64,000 bases of DNA, from assembly GCA_032158295.1 (NCBI GenBank), contig CM063254.1, positions 6,986,614 through 7,050,613 on the forward strand, in the 5' to 3' direction. The stretch comes from Pycnopodia helianthoides (taxonomy: Eukaryota > Echinodermata > Asteroidea > Forcipulatida > Asteriidae). Of this stretch, positions 55,163 through 64,000 are shown piece by piece. The notes beneath the pieces are model-generated. The model had not been told where the DNA came from and searched no databases. It was given only the letters and a program-made list of their open reading frames with translations. Every line of letters begins with the position of its first letter. Within the stretch, counting starts at the first letter, position 1. The translations under genes were made by a program, and so were the position numbers.

Positions 55163-57617
55163 CTAGAAATTCAGTTTTTGTCAATTACAAAAACAAGGTG
55201 TTCGTGAGTAATTTCATTAAAGTTGTGATTGATTGAATTGGTGACAAAATTTTACCTTATCAATCCAATTTCTGGTTCAGGAGTTATATTCATTCAATAC
55301 AAAACTTCAACTGCCGGTTTTAACCAGAAGCCAAAGTCATATGAGATCATACTTTGTGTATCAATTCGTAAGTTGTTACATATCATCCCAACGATGTTTA
55401 GATTGTAAAAATCCAATACGTGGTTCAGAAGTTATGAATTTTTATAACATGACATTTCAACTTCCGGTTTTTACCGGAAGTCAAGGTCAAACCGGTCACA
55501 TTTTGAATAGTGCGTGTCAATTTATTTATGACCTTTCAGATGATATATGGATTGAACAAATCCAATGCATGTTTCAGGAGTTATGAATTTTTCAAAATGT
55601 AAACATCAATTTCCGGTTTAGACCGGAAGTCAAGGTCAAACCGGTCACATTTTGAATAGTGCGTGTCAATTTATTTATGACCTTTCAGATGATATATGGA
55701 TTGAAAAAATCCAATGCATGTTTCAGGAGTTATGAATTTTTCAAAATGTAAACATCAATTTCCGGTTTAGACCGGAAGTCAAGGTTAAAAAGGGTCACAT
55801 TTTGTGTAGCGTGTGATTAGTTTATGAAGACCTCTTAGATGGTGGATGGATTGTAAACATCTAATATGTGGTTCAGAACTTTTGATTTTTTCAAATATAA
55901 AGTTTCAACTTCCGTTTTGAACCGGAAGGCAATGTCAAATGAGGTCACACTTGGTAGCGTTGATGGAGTCTTCTGAGTCCTTTCTTATGACTTATAGATG
56001 ATAAAAATAAAACATGTTGTTCAGGATTTGTAATTAATGAAACATTAAATATCAATTTTCGACTTTAACCAGAAGTCAAGGTCAAACAGGGCCGCATATT
56101 GTGTAGCACGTGATAAGTCTAACAAGACCTTTCAGATGATGTTTGAATTGTTAAAATCCAACATGTGGTTCAGGAGTTAAGAATTTTTCAAATAATTAGA
56201 TGGATGATCCGCTGGGGTGCAATATGAGCTCTAACACCGATGGATGCGGAATGTATTCCAGCATGGTCCCCACAGCACAATACATTTACGTGCAAAATAA
56301 TCACACATGCATTTAACATACAACGTCAATGAAACTGCACGTGTCAGTGCACGTGTAGAGGAGGTTGACCCTAATTGACCGTCTTATTGACGGTCAACTG
56401 TTACGTGAGATGTATGTGTGGCTGTACAGGTACAGCCTATGTTTATGTGTGTTCTTTCACCATCGCGCGTCGTCAATGCGGGTTAACTTAAACGTGCGCG
56501 TTTTTCGACCAGATGTAAAAATCAAAATGTTGTTATCTCTGTGAAACAGTTTGAGCAGGCTTAACGTTCTACAACCTAATACAAAAAAATCTGTAAAATG
56601 ATCAGTAGTTTTTGAGATATGAATTTTTGAAATTTTCAACTTCCGTTTTGAACCAGAGGTCAAGGTCAAATGGGGTCAAATTGTATGTAGCGTTTTTTGA
56701 ACTTTCAACGACCTGTCCGATGTTTTATAGATTGTAAAAATCCTACATGTGGTTCAGGAGTTATGATTTTTTACAAATATTAAACTTTGAATTAGTGTAA
56801 TTTGATACCTGATGACGTCATCATGACATCATCAAGTCTGTGTCGTCTTGATACCGAGGTTCAATTATCTGACAAGTTTCAATATTCAAATCACTTTCAA
56901 TCTTGAGTTATGCTGTAAAAAAGGCAAAAAAAAGATTTTTGAAAGAAAAAAACCCGAAGGTAAACTTCGACCCAGGGTAACGACCCGGAAGTAAAGGTCA
57001 TACGATTTTGTGGTTAACTTTTGAAATGTTGCCCCATTCTTCAACTAAAAGATGCCCAATTATGAACATCGTAGTATAAAGATTGCCGAAACTACAGCAA
57101 TAAGCGAATGGTCAATTTCAAATTTTAAAAATCTTGTAATTCAACACCCGATGACGTCATCGTGACGTCATGACAAATGTGTTGTCTTCATATCGAGGTA
57201 CAATTGCCTGATGAGTTTTAAGGTTTAATTCAGTTTCAATCTTGAGTTATGCCCGAAAAATGAAAACAAAAACAAAGGCAGACTTTAACCTTCCGGTACG
57301 ACCGGAACTAAAGGTCATAAGATTTTGACGTTAACTTTTGAAATGTTGCCCCAGTCTTGAACTATCAGATGCCCAATTATGAACATCATAGCTTTTAAAT
57401 TCATTGAAATACAGCACATAGCAAATGGTCACTTTTCAACTTTAAAAACCTTGTAATTTGACACCTGATGACGTCATCGTGACGTAATGAAAACTGTGCC
57501 GTCTTCATATTGTGGTTCAATTGTCTGATGAGTTTCAAGGTTCAATTCAGTTTCAATCTTGAGTTATGTTGCCGAGAAGAGTTCGACGGAAGAAGAAGAA
57601 GAAGAAGAAAAAAAAAA
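55163..57617 (+). repeat. Large repeat unit 2, tandem to unit 1
   Basis: It starts CTAGAAATTCAGTTTTTGTC and is colinear with unit 1 minus the SINE. It has one extra 150-bp monomer (55457 and 55608 copies almost identical), and the same unique segment at 56196-56640. It ends in a GAA-rich tract before the next element. Units 1 and 2 differ at only a few percent of positions by eye. Confidence 0.8.
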
Positions 57618-58958
57618 CTAGACGTACAGTGTTTGTAAACAACAAACACACAGGTGTTCGTGAGTGATGTCAGATTGTGTTTGAATGAAATGGGGACGAC
57701 TATTAACATAGCAATTAAATGTCAGGCAACAAGCGTCTTGACATAAGGCTAGCTTCCACTCCGTTGCACTGGAATCAGTCGCTAGTAGTATGCCACATGC
57801 CACGTAAGGTATTGGATCGGGATTTTGATATTTTAATGGCCAATTTCACTTAGAAATATATCTCAGGTCGTATGGGGTCACCCTTTGAATGTGATTTGTA
57901 CAATTCGGCCCGGAGCTTTTTTATGGTGCAAGTACCTTACATGTAGCATTTATGGTTCTCCGATTATGATTGTTTTTAATATTAAACGTTGATTAATTGT
58001 TATGACGTCATCGATGACGTCAACGCACCAAAACAATTTGGGTGTCATAGACATACTACAATCTATATACATAGTAAGTTTCAAGACAATACCCTTCTTG
58101 GTTTATGAGAAATGAACGTTTGAAATCTGAATTTTGAACTTCCGGTTTCAACCGGAAGCAAAGGTCATATGGTGTCACATTGTGTATGTGATTTGCATAA
58201 TCTGGCAAGAGATTTTTTATTGTGCAAATATCTTACATGTAGCCTTTGTGATTCTCCAATTATGATTTTTCTAAATATTAAACAGTGATTTATTGTTATG
58301 ACGTCATCGATGACATCATCAACCGAATTTCACACATACATATTTAAACACAAAGGTCGAAGTATTTGTGAAGTTTTAAGTCTAAAACGTTTATGGTTCA
58401 TGAGATATGACGAGTTTTCTTTATGTAAGAAAATTCAACTTCCGGTTTTGAGCGGAAGTAAAGGTCACATGGGGTCGTACCTAATGAAAGATTTGTAGAA
58501 CTGTTCAAGGGCCTTCAGATGATACAATGATTAAAGGTGTACCATATTTGGTTCATAGGATACAACGTTTCCGCCAAAAAAACCTTAAACATCCGTTTTC
58601 GACCGGAAGTAAAGGTCACATGGGGTCACATTCTGTGTAAGAGTTGTAAACAAAATGTTGAACTTTCATATGAAGCAAAGATCATGTATTTATCATTTAT
58701 GGTTCTCTAGATATGACGATTTACAGTTTTTCTCATTATTTTTTATTTTGGATGTTATGACGTCGTCGATGACGTCATCGCCCCGAAAAAGTTGCGGTTT
58801 CGTCTATACACTAAGGTCTAAGTGCATGATAAGTTTCAAGTCTCTAGGAGTTTCACTTTTTGCGAAAATTGCGAGAGAAGGATCTCAGATAAAGTGGGAA
58901 AAAAAAAAAACAGCACAAAAACAAGAGGTGTTCGTGCTTGTATGGCACGAACACCTAA
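57618..58958 (+). mobile_element. Helitron-like non-autonomous element, copy 1
   Basis: It begins CTAGACGTACAGTGTTTGTA and ends with the hairpin AGGTGTTCGTGC..GCACGAACACCT followed by AA, so the last bases are CTAA. It contains three CCGGAAGT..AAGGTCA monomers and three copies of the ATGACGTCATCGATGACGTC type. It is the longer relative of 61666-62795 and lies directly before the next CTAGAG repeat start at 58960. There is no coding capacity. Confidence 0.55.
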
Positions 58959-58959
58959 A

Positions 58960-59358
58960 CTAGAGATTCAGTTTTTGTTTACTACAAAAACCAGGTGTTC
59001 GTGAGTGATGTCATCAAATTGTGACTGAATAAATTGGTGAATACATATACCTGACCAATGCAATGTCTGGTTCAGGAGTTAGATTGTTTCCCATTACAGA
59101 ACTCCAACTGCCTGTTTGAACTGGAGTCAAGGTCAACTGGATCACATTCTGTGTATCGGTTTTTAAGTTGTTGTACTTTTCCAATGATGCATAGATTGTA
59201 CAAATCCAATGTGTGGTTTAGAAGTTATGATTTGTTGAAACGTTAAATTCCAAGTTCCGGTTTGAACAGGAAGGCACGGTCAAATAAGGTCACACTGTGT
59301 ATCTTTTGTTGAATCTTCAGAGCCCTTTCTAATTCTAATGACGTTTAGATGATATAAA
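58960..59358 (+). repeat. Truncated CTAGAG repeat, cut by retroelement
   Basis: It starts CTAGAGATTCAGTTTTTGTT and follows units 1 and 2 through AGGTGTTCGTGAGTGATGTC and two monomers, then similarity stops near 59358 where the Ngaro-type element begins. Confidence 0.6.
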
Positions 59359-59613
59359 TCGATTATACACTGATAATACACAATATTAACACAACAGACT
59401 TGACTGATGTTTTTCTGTCACAGCTCAAAGCTGGTTTTATTGAACCTACAAGGCCATGTTTTTGCCCATATCAATTTAATATCCAAAGGCGGGCAATTTG
59501 CCGAAAATAACGTAATTCAAAGAAAATGGGCAATTCATGTCTGCCTTAAGTATACAAACAAACAACGGCAATCTTGTCCACCATGACAAACGGACCTGGT
59601 CCAACACACAATA

Positions 59614-59976
59614 TCACAAACACACGCCCATTATTTTATTGATGGACCGCCTTTTCATTTCCAATTTAGATTGGGAAAGTGCCCCCAAAAAACAAGCACG
59701 AGAGAGGATGTCTGACCAAATAAGCTGGGCTCCTGGAAAATAAGTGCAACAGTGCTCCATAAAAATGCGCACACAAAATGAATCCAACGGGACCAGATCA
59801 TTGGTGCCGAGATGGACAATAATTAGCCTCAGAGGAGGTCCTAAAAAGGCAAGGTTGGCCAATAATTCTGGCAAGTCACTGAAACGAGCCCCGCCACGAC
59901 CATTCCAACGCACTCGAGGATTGCATCTTATGTTAAATTGAGCACGTCGAACTATCGAATCTCCCACAATCCACAC
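59614..59976 (-). pseudogene. SGNH-hydrolase-like domain of the Ngaro element
   Basis: WIVGDSIVRRA carries the GDS block with its nucleophile serine; GGARFSDLPELLANL and IIVHLGTNDLV carry the G and N blocks, and FPGAQLIWSDIL follows. This is the SGNH/GDSL esterase pattern, which I recall from Ngaro-type elements of deuterostomes. The C-terminal catalytic D-x-x-H is not obvious before the frame ends. Confidence 0.65.
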
Positions 59977-60009
59977 ATCACCTATTCAGAACATAAGATT
60001 ATACGTAAT

Positions 60010-60923
60010 TACAACTTCACTTCTTACCCAACCCCAGTAAAGAACAACAGGCTACAGGGCGAATGTATGTTGCAACTGAATCAGAACGCCAGCGGCCCAT
60101 ATCCTTAATATCACTGTAAGGTACACCTAAATCAAATGATGTTGAAGCCGCCCCAATGCGAAAGGAATGCAAACTAAAATGTAAATTACCAACTCCAGAG
60201 AAAGCCAAGGCTTTTTTCAATACAGCATTAAACTGAAAACGAGTTAGAGCGCTTCCATCAAAATGGCAGAAAAAAGAATCATGTGATTGTGAAGAGGGGG
60301 GCCGCTCTGCAGCAAATTCTGAAAATGCCTTAACAGAAACTGGTCATGTGATTGCACCAAACGAATGACCTGAGGAGAACCGGTTTTGTTCGTTTTTGTG
60401 AAATGAAAATGTATTAAGACAGAAGTCGCAGGCGTCCCAATATCACAAAACTGAACATCAGAAAACTGTAATAGTGACTGCTGAAAACGAGTTTTCGAAT
60501 CAGCAGTAAATTCGCCAATGCGCATGAACCCGAAAAGGCGCCCAACATGGCTGCCCGAAACAGCAAAACTTCAAACTGGTTCAAACAAATATGTGGGAGG
60601 GCGATCAATATATTAGTTAACAGTGAAATTGAAATAGGCAACCTTTTGTCCTTGGATGGACGGTCCCGTCGGCAGCCTTCCAACAATTTTGCTACCAAAA
60701 AATCAGAAGTTGGATCAGGCAAACCATTAATCTTATAATGAAACCCCACCCCGGATACATATGTTGCAATGGAACTGGGAGCCAACTGCTTTAATGACAA
60801 CCAGGCAATAAATTCACGCACATCCTGTGCCGTTGCCACAAAACTGCAGTCTAACTGCAAGTTTCTAAATTGGCAGAAAGCTCTCCATCCTGTCTGATAG
60901 GCTCTTTTAGTATTTGGGCGCAA
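60010..60923 (-). pseudogene. Tyrosine recombinase of the Ngaro element
   Basis: The N-terminal SAM-like domain (NTKRAYQTGWRAFCQF ... VREFIAWLS) is followed by the catalytic domain. The first arginine lies in MRIGEFTADS (about 60525-60496, a different frame after a shift), HxxR in LHSFRIGAAS (about 60175-60145) and the tyrosine in GRWRSDSVATYIR (about 60100-60060). These are the R, H-x-x-R and Y residues of phage-integrase-type recombinases, which insert circular cDNA in DIRS-like elements. At least two frame changes break it. Confidence 0.78.
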
Positions 60924-61100
60924 AAGCTACGGATAATAATCTTTGAACCTCACCTTCTAACACATGCGGAGGTGTTCTGGAATTTGAGTCATTAAAGGAT
61001 CCGCCCTCGGGGCCAACATGGGAAAACGCTCGATCTGAAAACGAGACAACGAATCCGCAATGTCATTTTTTACCCCGGGAACATGAACCGCTTTGAACAA

Positions 61101-61699
61101 TTATACATTTTGTGTGAGGCAACGACAAACAAAATTACGGACCATTTGCATAATCCTATCACAACGAGAAGACTGGCTATTGATAATATGAACTACTGCA
61201 CTATTGTCCGTGCGAAAAATCCCTTTCCGACTTGATAGCCAATGACCCCAGCAATGCACAGCTACCACAAGTGGATAAAATTCGAGACAGGCAATTGACG
61301 GGGGATTGTCACGGAATGCCGAAGGCCACCGCCCTTGAAACCAGTGTCCCTCAAAGTAACCCCCAAAACCAATACTTGCGGCTGCATCAGTATAAAGCGA
61401 GATTGTTTCATTGTGATCCAAATTCCGCTGGAGAAACGGCGAAATACCATTGAAATGAGTGAGAAATTCCAACCAAGTTAACAAATCAAGCTTGGCCCCC
61501 GCGGAAATCCGAACTTTATGATGGGGACTGTGAACCCCTTTTGTAAGGCCAAACAGACGCCTAGTAAATGCTCGCCCTGGTGCAATTGCCCGACAAATAA
61601 AATTGAGGGATCCAAGTAAAGATTCAGTGTTTGTTCCACTGAATCAATTTCCAAACCAAGAAAAACTAGACGTAAAGTGTTTGTAAACAACAAACACAC
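61101..61699 (-). pseudogene. RT C-terminus and RNase H of the Ngaro element
   Basis: FLGLEIDSVEQTLNL (about 61663-61620) closes the reverse transcriptase. RNase H follows with SLYTDAAASIGFGGYFEGHW (first aspartate), CLEFYPLVVAVHCWG (glutamate) and FRTDNSAVVHIINSQSS (second aspartate). A frame change separates the two near 61480. Confidence 0.75.
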
Positions 61700-62795
61700 A
61701 GGTGTTCGTGAGTGATGTCAGATTGTGTTTGAATGAAATGGGGACGACATTTAACATAGCAATTAAATGTCTGGTTCAGAGGTTAGAATGTTGGTTCTCC
61801 GATTATGATTGTTTTTTAATATTAAACGTTGATTAATTGTTATGACGTCATCGATGACATCATCGCACCAAAACAATTTGGGTGTCATATACATACTACA
61901 ATCTATATACATAGTAAGTTTCAAGACAATACCCTTCTTGGTTTACGAGAAATGAACGTTTAAAATCTGAATTTTTAACTTCCGGTTTCAACCGGAAGCA
62001 AAGGTCATATGGTGTCACATTGTGTATGTGATTTGCATAATCTTGCAAGAGATTTTTTATTGTGCAAGTATCTTACATGTAGCATTTGTGATTCTCCAAT
62101 TATGATTTTTCTAAATATTAAACAGTGATTTATTGTTATGACGTCATCGATGACATCATCAAACCGAATTTCACACATACATATTTAAACACAAAGGTCT
62201 AAGTATTTGTGAAGTTTTAAGTCTAAAACGTTTATGGTTCATGAGATATGACGAGTTTTCTTTATGTAAGAAAATTCAACTTCCGGTTTTGAGCGGAAGT
62301 AAAGGTCACATGGGGTCGTACCTAATGAAAGATTTGTAGAACTGTTCAAGGGCCTTCAGATAATACAATGATTAAAGGTGTACCATATTTGGTTCATAGG
62401 ATACAACGTTTCCGCCAAAAAAACCTTAAACGTCCATTTTCGACCGAAAGTAAAGGTCACATGGGGTCACATTCTGTGTACGAGTTGTAAACAAAATGTT
62501 GAACTTTCATATGAAGCAAAGATCATGTATTTATCATTTATGGTTCTCTAGATATGACAATTTACAGTTTTTCTCATTATTTTTTATTTTGGATGTTATG
62601 ACGTCGTCGATGACGTCATCGCCTCGAAAAAGTTGCGGTTTCGTCTATACACTAAGGTCTAAGTGCATGATAAGTTTCAAGTCTCTAGGAGTTATACTTT
62701 TTGCGAAAATTGCCAGAGAAGGATCTCAGATAAAGTGGAAAAAAAAAAACAGAACAGTAACAATAGGTTTTCGGGCGGAATGCCCAAACACCTAA
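61666..62795 (+). mobile_element. Helitron-like non-autonomous element, copy 2, inside an RT gene
   Basis: It starts CTAGACGTAAAGTGTTTGTA and ends GGAATGCCCAAACACCTAA. The flanking bases are A (61665) and T (62796). Removing exactly this segment restores the reading frame of the Ngaro RT and the normal spacing to its F-L-G box, so the borders are firm and there is no target duplication. A subterminal hairpin (TTCGGGC..GCCCAAA) precedes the CTAA end. These are Helitron traits, although the 5' end is CT rather than TC. It carries TGACGTCA-type palindromes and CCGGAAGT monomers like copy 1. Confidence 0.65.
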
Positions 62796-62806
62796 TTAAG
62801 GATTGA

Positions 62807-63210
62807 TTTGGATTTGTGGTCTTCTCCAACGCAATTGGCACCCCTAATGGGGAACATACGCTCTTAAATGTATGTAATAACGCAGCACTACGTGGCGCCG
62901 ATGCTCCCACGAACAAACAATCATCCAAATAATGAGCAACCAACTCTGATTGGCTTACTTGACGCACCTTATATTCAAGAAATGTGCTGAAAGTCTCAAA
63001 AAGGGAACAGGATATTGAACACCCCATTGGTAAACATTTGTCGTAATAGTATTTACCATTGAATCGAAAACCCAAAAGCTCATAGTCTGTAGGGGACACC
63101 GGTAGTAACCGGAAGGCCGATTTAATATCTGATTTGGCCATCCAAGCCCTTGACCTGCCTCCATTACCATGTCCACTACTTGTTCGAATGACGTGTAATG
63201 CACAGCACAT
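62807..63210 (-). pseudogene. Reverse transcriptase core of the Ngaro element
   Basis: MAKSDIKSAFRLLPVSPTDY, LGFRFNGKYYYDKCLPMGCS and the catalytic VAHYLDDCLFVG box (about 62955-62920), ending GVPIALEKTTNP. This is the DIRS/Ngaro RT type. It is interrupted by the element at 61666-62795. Confidence 0.82.
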
Positions 63211-63300
63211 TGACTTTTATCAATGAAATCATTAATTGATTCACCTGAGGGAAATGATAAAGGATGAATGAGCCTGAATGAATTCGGTTATGTTTGGGAA

Positions 63301-63636
63301 CTAAACCGATGGGTGAACACTGTAAATTCGGTAAAGGGGAAAATCAAAGGGGCCTGCGATCCTACCAAGACTGATTTCTTTATACAATTTCTCTTCTACT
63401 AGTTGTGGCTGCTGGGCAGCCGATGAAAGGCAATCAGAATCCCGTCCCACCCGTGGCCTGTTAAAACCAATTTTGAAACCTTGGGCAAAACCACTCAGCA
63501 GAAGATCAGCAGCCTCCCTGTTTGGGTAATGGCATAACCAACTGCGCATAACACCTAATTTAATTGGCGTTTGGGGCACGAAAAACCCGCTGAATATTTT
63601 TGGCAGCCCCTTTTTGTTCGTAGTTACCCCTATCAA
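63301..63636 (-). pseudogene. RT N-terminal region of the Ngaro element
   Basis: TPIKLGVMRSWLCHYPNREA, LLSGFAQGFKIGFNRPR and EISLGRIAGPF match the conserved segment that precedes the palm in DIRS/Ngaro RTs. A frameshift near 63300 separates it from the core. Confidence 0.72.
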
Positions 63637-63875
63637 CGCGGTAACCTGCCTGGTGTGTGACCAGAATTACTGCTATCAATGACACCAGGTCCACTATTCT
63701 GATTATTAACAGTACTATTAGTATTACTAATACCGGTAACCAATCCATTTACACCACTGGAAACATTATGCCCAGCATTATATTGACCCTGCCCAAAACC
63801 AGCCACATCAGCCAAAACAGCCGATGAACCTATGCTTCTTGCTGGTATGTTGTTATTTATGGGTACGATGGGCAA
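63633..63875 (-). pseudogene. Gag-like low-complexity frame of the Ngaro element
   Basis: An Asn/Ser/Gly-rich frame (SNTNSTVNNQNSG) upstream of the RT. It occupies the Gag position but has no diagnostic motif; the DNA is trinucleotide-rich near 63930-63960 (ACT repeats). Confidence 0.4.
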
Positions 63876-64000
63876 AACCCCATGTTGTTATGTAGATTGT
63901 GAACTCCCATGTTGATACCCTCAGAACCAACGTTAGCACTACTATTACTACTACTGCTACAAGGCCTATTAATACTATGAGCCCCTAAACCGACTGACTC

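Larger units (their letters stand above)
59400..64000 (-). mobile_element. Ngaro/DIRS-type tyrosine-recombinase retroelement (decayed, runs off right edge)
   Basis: Minus-strand order from the right edge: a low-complexity Gag-like frame (63875-63633), RT (63636-62807 and 61699-61478), RNase H (61484-61101), tyrosine recombinase (60923-60010) and an SGNH-hydrolase-like frame (59976-59614). RT plus tyrosine recombinase without an integrase defines DIRS-like elements. The lack of a methyltransferase domain and the hydrolase frame point to the Ngaro branch. Several frameshifts and one nested insertion (61666-62795) make it inactive. I could not identify its split direct repeats. Confidence 0.8.

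Noticed and set aside
52378..62795. CRISPR-like array
   Set aside because: The repeats are about 150 bp, imperfect, without unique spacers, and in animal DNA.

Overview
The window is animal nuclear DNA. It is AT-rich and intron-rich, with GT-AG introns and many decayed transposable elements. Several features suggest a marine deuterostome, most likely an echinoderm: a PARP14/DTX3L-type cluster, a tRNA-Leu-headed SINE with a Deu-like central domain, fold-back MITEs of kinds I associate with sea stars and sea cucumbers, and a Penelope element with a hammerhead ribozyme motif. The species is an inference. No prokaryotic gene structure is present.

Host genes. All three recognisable host genes lie on the minus strand and belong to the ADP-ribosylation / macrodomain / ubiquitin system. 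From high to low coordinates they are: (C) a DTX3L-like gene (52342 to 47532: RRM-like, macrodomain, RING and the start of a Deltex C-terminal domain), whose last exons are missing; (B) a PARP14-like gene (42321 to 18785: two macrodomains, a linker, WWE and a PARP catalytic domain with an H-Y-L triad), of which I could trace 15 phase-consistent exons but not the 5' end; (A) a second PARP14-like gene (11798 to beyond the left edge: RRM, linker, RRM, start of a macrodomain). The unresolved parts of B and C both face a stretch holding a 100-N assembly gap and recent duplications (42.4-47.5 kb). Human DTX3L, PARP9, PARP14 and PARP15 are also neighbours, so this looks like the invertebrate counterpart of that immune cluster. 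Gene B carries a duplicated, phase-compatible second terminal exon (18559-18716).

Mobile DNA. The main elements are: a LINE remnant (0.4-1.2 kb) and a Penelope-like element (5.8-8.9 kb, GIY-YIG plus RT, terminal repeats, hammerhead) in introns of gene A; TIR and fold-back elements between genes A and B (12.0-15.0 kb); a 10-kb Ty3/gypsy element in an intron of gene B (27.4-37.5 kb) with an abnormal LTR-LTR-internal-LTR layout; a 1.5-kb TA-flanked element carrying a decayed CXC-type coding fragment (40.6-42.1 kb); and Tc1-like debris and MITEs around the gap (43-46.5 kb).

From 52.4 kb to the right edge there is almost no host coding DNA. It holds large repeats built of about 150-bp monomers with CCGGAA-type palindromes and TGACGTCA motifs, a composite tRNA-like SINE with target duplications, and a decayed Ngaro/DIRS-type tyrosine-recombinase retroelement. 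One repeat copy has inserted precisely into that retroelement's reverse transcriptase without target duplication, as a Helitron does.
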